From NCBI GenBank assembly GCA_964386975.1, contig CAYLUS010000004.1, forward strand, positions 22,637 to 86,636: 64,000 bases of DNA, given 5' to 3'. Below, piece by piece: positions 34,318 to 42,116 of the stretch; position 1 is the stretch's first letter; every line of letters starts with the position of its first letter. The notes under the pieces are model-generated. The model was not told where the DNA came from and did no database searches. It was given only the letters and a program-made list of their open reading frames with translations. Made by a program: the position numbers and the translations under genes. The stretch is from UBA6136 sp964386975 (GTDB taxonomy: Bacteria > Pseudomonadota > Gammaproteobacteria > Methylococcales > Methylococcaceae).

Positions 34318-35442
34318 TTAGAGTCCGATTTTATCGAAAAACTGCCGGACCCCATCAAGCCAGCCGTGTGCCTGGGGACTGTGACGGCTACCACCGCCCT
34401 GCAAGGACTCATCCAGCTGTTTGATCAGCTCAACCTGATCCTTGCTGAGATGCACAGGGGTTTCAATCCTGACGCGGCACATGAGGTCACCCTGACTGCC
34501 GCCCCGGACCGGTTTTACCCCTTTCCCGGAGAGCCGGAACATCCGACCGGTCTGGGTTTCTGCCGGTATTTTGAGTGCAACCTTGCCGGAAAGGGTTGGG
34601 ACTTCGACCTCGCCGCCGAGGCAGGCTTTGGCAAAGCTGATCGGCAGTTCGCAATAGAGATTGGCGCCGTCCCGGGTAAAGAGGGCGTGATCCTTGACGG
34701 CGACCTGAACATAGAGGTCACCGGGACCTGCCCCTGGTCCCCCGGCTTCTCCTTCACCGGACAGGCGAATGCGGTCACCGGTATCGACCCCGGCCGGAAT
34801 CTTGACCGAGAGGGTTTTGGTATCTTGCGTGCGCCCTTGACCATGACAGCTCTTGCAGGGCTCCTTGATCTGTTTTCCCGAGCCGCGGCAGGTGGGACAG
34901 GGTTGCTGCACGCTGAAAAATCCCTGTTGCATCCGGACCGCTCCATGGCCATGACAGGTCGGGCAGGTGATGACCTTGGACCCCTTGGCCGCGCCGCTGC
35001 CATCACAGGGTTTACAGTTAACCAGCGTGGGCACGGCAATCTTGACCTCGGTGCCGGAAACCGCCTCCTCCAGCGTGATTTCGAGGTTATAGCGAAGGTC
35101 TGATCCGCGCTGGGCGCCGCCCCGACCCCGTCCCCCGCCGAAGATGTCGCCGAACACATCGCCAAAGATGTCGCTGAAGTTGGCGCCGCCAAACCCGGCA
35201 CCGCCACCCATACTGGGATCGACTCCGGCGTGCCCGAACTGGTCATAGGCCGCCCGCTTTTTGGGGTCGGAGAGGATGTCATGGGCCTCCTTGACCTTCT
35301 TGAACTGCTCTTCCGCCTTGGGGTTATCCTGATTTCGGTCCGGGTGGTATTTCATCGCCAGGCGACGAAAGCTTTTCTTGATGTCATCATCGCTGGCGTT
35401 TCGGGAAACGCCCAGGAGTTCGTAGTAATCTTCTTTGGCCAT
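34318..35442 (-). CDS. dnaJ: Chaperone DnaJ
   Basis: Hsp40 co-chaperone that stimulates DnaK ATPase and binds unfolded protein; 374 residues. It is a full-length type I protein: J domain with YHPDRN (HPD), Gly/Phe-rich region (GGGAGFGGANFSDIFGD), four zinc repeats (CKPCDGSG, CPTCHGHG, CPTCRGSG, CKSCHGQG) and the C-terminal substrate domains. It follows dnaK by 101 bases in which two strong hairpins lie. Confidence 0.98.
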   Translation of the reverse strand: MAKEDYYELLGVSRNASDDDIKKSFRRLAMKYHPDRNQDNPKAEEQFKKVKEAHDILSDPKKRAAYDQFGHAGVDPSMGGGAGFGGANFSDIFGDVFGDIFGGGRGRGGAQRGSDLRYNLEITLEEAVSGTEVKIAVPTLVNCKPCDGSGAAKGSKVITCPTCHGHGAVRMQQGFFSVQQPCPTCRGSGKQIKEPCKSCHGQGRTQDTKTLSVKIPAGVDTGDRIRLSGEGEAGGPGAGPGDLYVQVAVKDHALFTRDGANLYCELPISFAKACLGGEVEVPTLSGKVALKIPAETQTGRMFRLSGKGVKPVRGGSQGDLMCRVRIETPVHLSKDQVELIKQLDESLQGGGSRHSPQAHGWLDGVRQFFDKIGL

Positions 35443-35452
35443 AACGCATTAA

Positions 35453-35516
35453 GCCGCACGAAGTGCGGCACCCTTGGAAATTGGAACGGGGATGGCCCGG
35501 GGCATCACGCCCCGGG
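35453..35516 (-). other. Two intergenic hairpins between dnaK and dnaJ
   Basis: CCCGGGGC-GTGAT-GCCCCGGG (35496-35516) and GCCGCAC-TTC-GTGCGGC (35453-35469) on the minus strand. Neither has a T-tract. The second lies just before the dnaJ start. They could stabilise the dnaK mRNA end or lower dnaJ expression relative to dnaK. Confidence 0.55.
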
Positions 35517-35543
35517 AGTTAAGTCCGCAAAGCCTTTGGGGCG

Positions 35544-37484
35544 TCACGATTTCTTGTCGTCTTTGACTTCCTCGAATTCGGCATCGACGATATCGTCCTG
35601 CGCGCCCTGGCCATGACTGGCCGACGGGCCACCATCGCCGCCGGGTGCGGCACCGGCTTCAGCGCCCTTCTGGGCATAGAGACGTTCTGCAAGCTTGCCT
35701 GAGACTTCGGTCAGCTTTTCGGTCTTGCGATCGATGAGTTCCTTGTCATCGGAGGCCATGGCTTCCTTGAGTTCGCTGATGGCCGCTTCGATCTGGCTCT
35801 TTTCGTCTGCCTGAACGCCCTCGCCCAGTTCGCTCACCGTCTTGTTGGCAGCATGGATCAAGGTATCGGCCTGGTTGCGGGCCTGAACCAGTTCATGCGC
35901 CTTTTTGTCATCCTCGGCATGCAGTTCGGCATCCTTGATCATGCGCTGGATTTCATCGTCACTGAGGCCACTTGAGGCGGTGATCCGGATCGACTGTTCC
36001 TTGCCCGTTGCCTTGTCCTTCGCCGAAACATGCAGGATACCGTTGGCATCAATGTCGAAGGTGACCTCAATTTGCGGCATGCCACGCGGTGCAGGCGGGA
36101 TGTCAGCCAGATCGAAGCGACCGAGGGACTTGTTGTCCTTGGCCATTTCCCGCTCGCCCTGCAGTACATGAATGGTGACTGCGGTCTGATTGTCGTCGGC
36201 GGTGGAGAAGGTCTGCCCGGTCTTGGTGGGGATCGTGGTGTTCTTCTCGATCAACTTGGTCATCACCCCGCCCAGGGTTTCAATGCCGAGTGACAGCGGG
36301 GTGACGTCCAGGAGCAGGACATCCTTCACCTGACCACCGAGAACGCCGCCCTGAACCGCCGCACCGAGAGCCACCGCTTCGTCAGGGTTGACGTCCTTGC
36401 GCGGCTCCTTGCCGAAGATGCTGGTCACAATTTCCTGAACCTTGGGCATCCGGGTCTGGCCACCGACCAGAATGACTTCATCGATGTCGCTGGCCTTCAG
36501 TCCTGAATCCTTGATCGCCGTTTCGCAGGGGCCGCGGGTATTGAGTACAAGATCCTCCACCAAGGACTCAAGCTTGGCGCGGGTCAGCTTCAAATTCAGA
36601 TGCTTGGGGCCCGTCGCATCAGCCGTGACATAAGGCAGATTGATGTCAGTCTGCTGGCTCGATGAGAGCTCGATCTTGGCCTTCTCAGCCGCTTCCTTGA
36701 GGCGTTGCAGGGCCAACGGATCATTGTGCAGATCAATGGCCGTGTCTTTTTTGAATTCCTCACAGATCCAGTCGATGATGCGCAGGTCAAAGTCTTCACC
36801 GCCCAGGTGCGTATCGCCGTTGGTGGAAAGCACCTCGAACTGGTGTTCGCCATCCACCACGGCAATCTCGATGATGGAGACATCGAAGGTACCGCCGCCG
36901 AGATCATAGACGGCCACTTTCATGTCGCCGCCCTTGCGGTCAAGGCCAAAGGCCATGGCAGCGGCGGTCGGTTCATTGATGATGCGCTTGACTTCAAGAC
37001 CAGCAATGCGGCCGGCATCCTTGGTCGCCTGGCGCTGGGAGTCGTTGAAATACGCGGGAACCGTGATGACGGCCTCAGTCACTTCTTCACCCAGGAAGGC
37101 TTCGGCATCCTTCTTGAGTTTCATCAGAACGCGCGCGGAGACTTCCGGGGGTGCCATCTTCTTGCCATTGGCCTCGATCCACGCATCGCCATTATCCGCC
37201 CCGACGATCTTGTAGGGAACCAAGTGGATGTCTTTTTGAACTTCCTTGTCCTGGAAACGCCGTCCGATCAGGCGCTTGACTGCAAATAACGTATTGGTCG
37301 GGTTGGTGATCGCCTGGCGTTTGGCGGACTGGCCGACCAGAACTTCGTTGTCAGGCGTAAACGCAACGACCGAAGGAGTCGTTCTCGCGCCTTCGGCATT
37401 CTCGATCACGCGTGGCTTTCCGCCTTCGAGAATGGCGACGCATGAATTGGTGGTGCCCAAGTCGATGCCGATGATTCTTGACAT
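35544..37484 (-). CDS. dnaK: Chaperone DnaK (Hsp70)
   Basis: ATP-dependent chaperone, 646 residues. The start IIGIDLGTTNSCVAI gives phosphate loop 1. The VAVYDLGGGTFDVSIIE and VILVGGQTRMPKVQ motifs of the actin-like ATPase are present. The substrate domain includes DVTPLSLGIETLGG, and a helical lid ends in a Gly-rich tail and the conserved VDAEFEEVKDD terminus that binds partners. It is third in hrcA-grpE-dnaK-dnaJ and has its own sigma-32-like promoter. Confidence 0.99.
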   Translation of the reverse strand: MSRIIGIDLGTTNSCVAILEGGKPRVIENAEGARTTPSVVAFTPDNEVLVGQSAKRQAITNPTNTLFAVKRLIGRRFQDKEVQKDIHLVPYKIVGADNGDAWIEANGKKMAPPEVSARVLMKLKKDAEAFLGEEVTEAVITVPAYFNDSQRQATKDAGRIAGLEVKRIINEPTAAAMAFGLDRKGGDMKVAVYDLGGGTFDVSIIEIAVVDGEHQFEVLSTNGDTHLGGEDFDLRIIDWICEEFKKDTAIDLHNDPLALQRLKEAAEKAKIELSSSQQTDINLPYVTADATGPKHLNLKLTRAKLESLVEDLVLNTRGPCETAIKDSGLKASDIDEVILVGGQTRMPKVQEIVTSIFGKEPRKDVNPDEAVALGAAVQGGVLGGQVKDVLLLDVTPLSLGIETLGGVMTKLIEKNTTIPTKTGQTFSTADDNQTAVTIHVLQGEREMAKDNKSLGRFDLADIPPAPRGMPQIEVTFDIDANGILHVSAKDKATGKEQSIRITASSGLSDDEIQRMIKDAELHAEDDKKAHELVQARNQADTLIHAANKTVSELGEGVQADEKSQIEAAISELKEAMASDDKELIDRKTEKLTEVSGKLAERLYAQKGAEAGAAPGGDGGPSASHGQGAQDDIVDAEFEEVKDDKKS

Positions 37485-37537
37485 TTAATACTCCGGGTTA
37501 ATCAGGTAAATCGGGATTTAGAGTGATCTTAGTTGGG

Positions 37538-37570
37538 ATGTTGGGCCGCCTCAGAGGCTTTTCAAGGGGG
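37538..37570 (-). promoter_or_regulatory. Sigma-32-like heat-shock promoter for dnaK
   Basis: CCCCCTTGAA at 37570-37561 matches the sigma-32 -35 consensus (CCCTTGAA). After a 15-base spacer, CCCAACAT at 37545-37538 resembles the -10 CCCCATNT. It begins just after the grpE stop and about 50 bases before the dnaK ATG. Confidence 0.6.
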
Positions 37571-37571
37571 A

Positions 37572-38141
37572 TCAGGCCATGTTTTGCGCGACCACGACCA
37601 TGGCGGGTCGGAGTAGCCGGTCATTGAGCAGATAGCCTTTCTGGTAAACCTTGATGACCGTATTAGGTTCGGCCTCGTCGGTGGGCTGCATGGCCATGGC
37701 CTGGTGCAGTTCCGGGTTGAATTTTTCCCCCAGAGGATTGACTGGCTTGACATGAAATTTCGACAAGGTGTCCATCAGTTGCTTAAGGGTGAGCTCCATG
37801 CCCTCCCGCAGTTTCTGGACTTCCGGCTGATCCCCGGTCTCGACACTGAGTCCGAGTTCGAGGCTGTCGGCAACCGGAATCAACTCACGGGCAAATTTTT
37901 CAAGGCCGAACTTGTGGGCGTTCTGGACATCCTTTTCCGCACGCCGCTTGAGGTTCTCCAGTTCCGCCTGGGTTCTGACGAATTTGTCCCAGTTGTCCTC
38001 GGCCCGCTGGAGAGCGGCCGCCAGCGCCTCGGGGGTCAACTCACCCTCGGGCCCGGCAGTGTCATCGCCCGATGGATCCGCCGTTGAACCGGTCTCGGGG
38101 GTCACCTCGTCGTTTTCGGGCAAAACATCTTCTTGGCGCAT
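37572..38141 (-). CDS. grpE: Nucleotide exchange factor GrpE
   Basis: Releases ADP from DnaK; 189 residues. It has an acidic disordered N-terminus (about 1-40), a long coiled coil (about 40-95, with the family's NWDKFVRTQAELENLKRRAEKD pattern, quoted as DKFVRTQAELENLKRRAEKD), and a beta wing ending VNPLGEKFNPELHQAM and GYLLNDRLLRPAMVVVA. It lies between hrcA (84 bases) and dnaK. Confidence 0.97.
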   Translation of the reverse strand: MRQEDVLPENDEVTPETGSTADPSGDDTAGPEGELTPEALAAALQRAEDNWDKFVRTQAELENLKRRAEKDVQNAHKFGLEKFARELIPVADSLELGLSVETGDQPEVQKLREGMELTLKQLMDTLSKFHVKPVNPLGEKFNPELHQAMAMQPTDEAEPNTVIKVYQKGYLLNDRLLRPAMVVVAQNMA

Positions 38142-38225
38142 GCGTCAGAGCTCCTTCGATCAGAAATGGATTTGTGTGCGGTACAGAACGTCTAGGCCCC
38201 GGGAGGGCGCAGAGACGATTACAGT

Positions 38226-39284
38226 TTATTGTGGGGGCAAGGTGCAGTTATTCAAGGCCGCACCCACAATTTTGGCGGTCAGGTCGACAATCGGGATAAT
38301 GCGCTCATATTCCATGCGGGTCGGGCCTATGACCCCGAGAACGCCGATGGCGCGGTCGTTGACGGTGTAGGTCGAGGTCACCAGAGAGCACTGATCGAAG
38401 GCCCGGTGGCCGGATTCCTCGCCGATGAAGATCTGAACGCCCGGTGACTCGATGCAGCGGTCCATCAGCTGCACCATATCTTCCTTCTGATGCAGGGTTT
38501 CAAACAGGCTGCGGAACTGCTCCATGTTGGCCAGTTCGGAAAAGTCCATGAGATTCGTTTCTCCGCTGACCAGCAGCGGGTTTTGGGGTTCTGCACCGGG
38601 TCTGAGTGCCAGTTCGGTGATGCTGGCGGCATCGATCATTTCCTGTCCGAGCCGCTCATGGGCATCTCGGACCTCCTTCATGAGCGCCTCGCGGACCGTG
38701 GAAATGTCGCGCCCGGCAAACCGGCTGTTGAGAAAGTTGGCGGCAGCCCTCAGTTCCTCCGGCGTGAAGTTACGGGGGGGCTGGATAATCTTGTTGTGAA
38801 TTTCCTGCTGGTTGGAGATCAGGATCACCAGAAGGCGTCCCTCGCTCAGTGGCACAAATTCAATGTGGCTGAAGGCGCGCGTTTCACGGCGTGGCAAGGT
38901 CACGACACCGGCCATATGGGTGACCTCAGACAACAGGCGCGAGGCCGATTCAAGCACCTCCGCGGGAGATATTTTCTGCTCGAGGTCGGTCTGAATCTGG
39001 CGCACCAGGTCTGCCTGAATGGGCTTGACGGTCAACAGGGAGTCGACGAACAAGCGATAGCCGGTGACGGTCGGCATGCGTCCTGCAGAGGTATGCGGCG
39101 CCGTAATCAGGCCCAGCTCCTCAAGGTCCGCCATGACATTGCGGATAGTTGCGGGGCTCAGGTTGAGGCCTGCCTCGCGGGCCAGCGCCCTGGATCCGAC
39201 CGGCGCGCCTTCATTGATGTAGCGCTCAACAAGTACCTTCAGCAAGAACTGGGCACGGTCATTGAGGGGCGGAGGAATGGACAC
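38226..39284 (-). CDS. hrcA: Heat-inducible transcription repressor HrcA
   Basis: Repressor of chaperone operons that binds CIRCE and depends on GroEL for folding; 352 residues. The N-terminal winged helix (ERYINEGAPVGSRALAREAG, LSPATIRNVMADLEELGLI) and the GAF-like C-terminal domain are recognisable. It is the first gene of hrcA-grpE-dnaK-dnaJ and sits directly downstream of a CIRCE element, so it is autoregulated. Confidence 0.96.
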   Translation of the reverse strand: MSIPPPLNDRAQFLLKVLVERYINEGAPVGSRALAREAGLNLSPATIRNVMADLEELGLITAPHTSAGRMPTVTGYRLFVDSLLTVKPIQADLVRQIQTDLEQKISPAEVLESASRLLSEVTHMAGVVTLPRRETRAFSHIEFVPLSEGRLLVILISNQQEIHNKIIQPPRNFTPEELRAAANFLNSRFAGRDISTVREALMKEVRDAHERLGQEMIDAASITELALRPGAEPQNPLLVSGETNLMDFSELANMEQFRSLFETLHQKEDMVQLMDRCIESPGVQIFIGEESGHRAFDQCSLVTSTYTVNDRAIGVLGVIGPTRMEYERIIPIVDLTAKIVGAALNNCTLPPQ

Positions 39285-39308
39285 GGAGTTTGGGCGCCAG
39301 GGGAGGGA

Positions 39309-39335
39309 TTAGCACTCTTGGAGTGAGAGTGCCAA
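39309..39335. promoter_or_regulatory. CIRCE operator (HrcA binding site)
   Basis: TTAGCACTC-N9-GAGTGCCAA, one base from the consensus TTAGCACTC-N9-GAGTGCTAA. It begins right after the -10 of the hrcA promoter, at the expected transcription start, and 25 bases before the hrcA ATG. Confidence 0.93.
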
Positions 39336-39364
39336 AAACTAGCAACCCATGGATAATGTGTCAA
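39336..39364 (-). promoter_or_regulatory. Sigma-70 promoter of the hrcA operon
   Basis: TTGACA (39364-39359), a 17-base spacer, then TAGTTT (39341-39336) on the minus strand, abutting CIRCE. The -35 is perfect and the -10 is weak. Confidence 0.7.
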
Positions 39365-39456
39365 GATGTCCTAATATGCCATCAGCACGGTTTGCAGATC
39401 GCGTGAGCGCCTGAGACCGTGCTTGAGCGTCCCAACCAGCCGAGGATCAATACTCC

Positions 39457-40347
39457 ATGACCAGGCCCATCCAGTTCAAAGTCGCGGCGCTCGTGGCCCG
39501 CCCGGATGCGGATCGCATTGCCGGCACGCTGGAGACGCTTTATCACTATCTGGTCAACCGTGGCGTCAAGGTTCTGGTTGAGCGGAAATCCAGCAAAGCG
39601 CTCAAGGGGCTTAATCCCGAGGTCCGCGAGCTGGAGGCGTTGGGTGAGGACTGCGATTTCGCCCTCATCGTAGGTGGGGATGGCACACTGCTGGCCGCGG
39701 CTCGCACACTGGCCCCATTCGACATCCCCCTGATTGGCGTCAACCTGGGTCGCCTCGGGTTTCTGGCCGACATCCTTCCAGAACACCTTGAAAAGCGCCT
39801 GGGTGAAGTCCTTGATGGCCGTTTCGACCTCGAAGAGCGGTTCATGCTGGAGGCGCAGATCAAGCGGGATGAGGCCGTGGTGTTCCGGCAAACGGCCGTC
39901 AACGATGTCGTGATCCATCGCTCCAGTACCACCGGAATGCTGGAAATCGTGACCCATATCGATACGGTGTTTCTCAATTCGCAACGCTCGGACGGGCTCA
40001 TCATTTCGACCCCAACCGGCTCCACGGCCTATGCCCTGTCGGCCGGCGGACCGATTCTGTCACCGTCTCTGCAAGCGATTGTTCTGGCACCGGTCAACCC
40101 CCATGCCTTGTCCAATCGGCCCATTGTGGTCGAGAGTGAATGCGTGATCGGCATCTCCTTCAAAAAAGGGAAACAGTTCGGCGCTCGCCTGGTGTGTGAC
40201 AACATTCAGAGTCCACCCATCGAGGTCAATGACCGCATCGAGGTCAGAAAGGCCGGCCGCCCGTTCCGCTTGCTGCATCCGCCGGGCTATGACTTTTATG
40301 AAATCTTGAGAGCCAAGCTCAACTGGAGCTCGGGCACCCAGGCGTGA
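39457..40347 (+). CDS. nadK: NAD kinase
   Basis: ATP-dependent phosphorylation of NAD+ to NADP+; 296 residues. GGDGTLLAAARTLAPF is the catalytic GGDG motif, NLGRLGFLADI follows, and the NDVVIHR and STPTGSTAYALSAGGPI segments bind NAD. It is divergent from hrcA and 3 bases ahead of recN, the usual gamma-proteobacterial hrcA/nadK/recN arrangement. Confidence 0.97.
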   Translation: MTRPIQFKVAALVARPDADRIAGTLETLYHYLVNRGVKVLVERKSSKALKGLNPEVRELEALGEDCDFALIVGGDGTLLAAARTLAPFDIPLIGVNLGRLGFLADILPEHLEKRLGEVLDGRFDLEERFMLEAQIKRDEAVVFRQTAVNDVVIHRSSTTGMLEIVTHIDTVFLNSQRSDGLIISTPTGSTAYALSAGGPILSPSLQAIVLAPVNPHALSNRPIVVESECVIGISFKKGKQFGARLVCDNIQSPPIEVNDRIEVRKAGRPFRLLHPPGYDFYEILRAKLNWSSGTQA

Positions 40348-40350
40348 ATC

Positions 40351-42039
40351 ATGCTGATTGAATTGAGCATCCGCGACCTTGCCATCGTCCAGCGCCTGGA
40401 TCTGGGCTTTGCCTCGGGTTTAACCATCCTGACCGGTGAAACCGGGGCGGGTAAGTCCATTTTGCTCAACGCCCTCGGTCTTGCCTTGGGCGAACGCGCC
40501 GATTCAGGCTATATCCGGCCCGGAGCCCCAAAGGCGGAGGTCAGCCTACGGCTGGATCTTCGCGATGCCCCCCTGGCGCGGGCCTGGCTCGAGGCGCAAT
40601 CGCTGGACCCGGAAGAGGGCGAGGAATGCCTGGTTCGTCGGGTGGTGACAGCCGATGGTCGGTCCCGGGCTTTTATCAATGGCAGTCCGGTCACCCTGCA
40701 GGCTTTGCAGGAATTCGGCCAGGGTGTGGTTGAAATTCATGGCCAGCATGCCCATGTCCGACTCATGCGTGCCCCGGAGCAGCGGCGCTTGGTTGATGTC
40801 GCCGCTGATAATGCGACCCGGGTGGCTGAGCTGGGTGAGATCTTCAGGGAATGGCGCAAACTTCAGGAGACCCTGAGCCGCCGCGAAGCGGAGGCCGGTG
40901 ACCGGGCATCCCGGTTGGATCTCTTGCGATTTCAGGTGGATGAACTGAGCCAATGGGAGATTGAGTCTCTGGATTACCCGGCGCTGGTCGAAAGCCATGA
41001 CCGGGAGGCCAACATGGAACGAATCATGGGCCTGACGCAGGCGGCACTCGAGGGTCTCTATGAGGGTGAAGGGGCCTCCGTGGCTGCGCAATTAGCGCGG
41101 GTCCAGCAGAACCTCGCCGAGTTGATGCGTCTTGAGCCTTTGGCCGATTCCATTGGCCACCTGGTCGGCGAGTCCCAGATTCAGATAAAGGAAGCGGCCG
41201 GGCAACTGCGACGTCTTCTGGATCGCGCGGAAATGAACCCGGAACGGCTGGCGAGACTGGAAGAGCAGATGGCGGCCATTCACCGGCTGGCGCGAAAGCA
41301 CCAGGTTCGGCCTGAGGCCCTTCCGGAGGTCTGGGTAAGGCTTTCGAAGGAACTGGAGGGCCTTGCGGCGGGTGAGGGTAGCCTCGAGGATCTTCAACAC
41401 CAGTGCGCAAGTCTTCAGACGCGGTATCAGGTGCTCAGTCAGGCGATTTCAGAGCGGCGCAAGCAGGCGGCGGCGCGGCTCCAGCTGGAGATTCGGGACA
41501 TGGTCCGCACTCTGGGTATGCCCGAGGCGGTATTGGAGATTGATGTCCTGACGCCTACGGAGGCGCAGCCGACTGCAGAGGGGCTGGACCAGGTCGAATT
41601 CCGGGTCAGCGCCAATCCGGGCCTGCCGGCAAAGCCGCTGGCCAAGGTGGCCTCAGGCGGCGAACTGTCGCGCATCAGCTTGGCCATTCAGGTGGCCTTG
41701 AGCAGTGAGCGACAGGTGCCGACCCTGATCTTTGATGAAGTGGACTCGGGAATCGGCGGTGGGGTGGCTGAGGTGGTGGGACAAAAGATGCGGCTTTTGG
41801 GGCAGGACCGGCAGGTGTTTGCGGTGACGCATCTGGCGCAGGTCGCCTGTCATGGGCATGCCCATCTTCGGGTGGAGAAGCAGGTCATTGAGGGCGTTAC
41901 CCACTCCACGGTGCTGGCGCTTGAGGGCGAGGACAGAGTCCTTGAAATCGGGCGAATGCTGGGTGGGCGCACACTGACCGAATCAACGCGGGCCCACGCC
42001 CGCGAGATGCTATCCCTGGGCCAGCAAGCGCCCGCTTGA
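40351..42039 (+). CDS. recN: DNA repair protein RecN
   Basis: SMC-like ATPase that acts early in double-strand break repair; 562 residues. Walker A is GETGAGKSILLNAL. A long central coiled coil spans about 155-365. The ABC signature region is KVASGGELSRISLAIQ, and Walker B is TLIFDEVDSGIGG. It follows nadK after 3 bases. A LexA box is not obvious; transcription probably starts upstream of nadK. Confidence 0.96.
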   Translation: MLIELSIRDLAIVQRLDLGFASGLTILTGETGAGKSILLNALGLALGERADSGYIRPGAPKAEVSLRLDLRDAPLARAWLEAQSLDPEEGEECLVRRVVTADGRSRAFINGSPVTLQALQEFGQGVVEIHGQHAHVRLMRAPEQRRLVDVAADNATRVAELGEIFREWRKLQETLSRREAEAGDRASRLDLLRFQVDELSQWEIESLDYPALVESHDREANMERIMGLTQAALEGLYEGEGASVAAQLARVQQNLAELMRLEPLADSIGHLVGESQIQIKEAAGQLRRLLDRAEMNPERLARLEEQMAAIHRLARKHQVRPEALPEVWVRLSKELEGLAAGEGSLEDLQHQCASLQTRYQVLSQAISERRKQAAARLQLEIRDMVRTLGMPEAVLEIDVLTPTEAQPTAEGLDQVEFRVSANPGLPAKPLAKVASGGELSRISLAIQVALSSERQVPTLIFDEVDSGIGGGVAEVVGQKMRLLGQDRQVFAVTHLAQVACHGHAHLRVEKQVIEGVTHSTVLALEGEDRVLEIGRMLGGRTLTESTRAHAREMLSLGQQAPA

Positions 42040-42116
42040 GAGGGGCGATGGGTGGGATCTGTTAGACTTTCGGACCGATTCAAGGGGCACAATGCCCTGT
42101 GCGAGGTAATGAAAAC

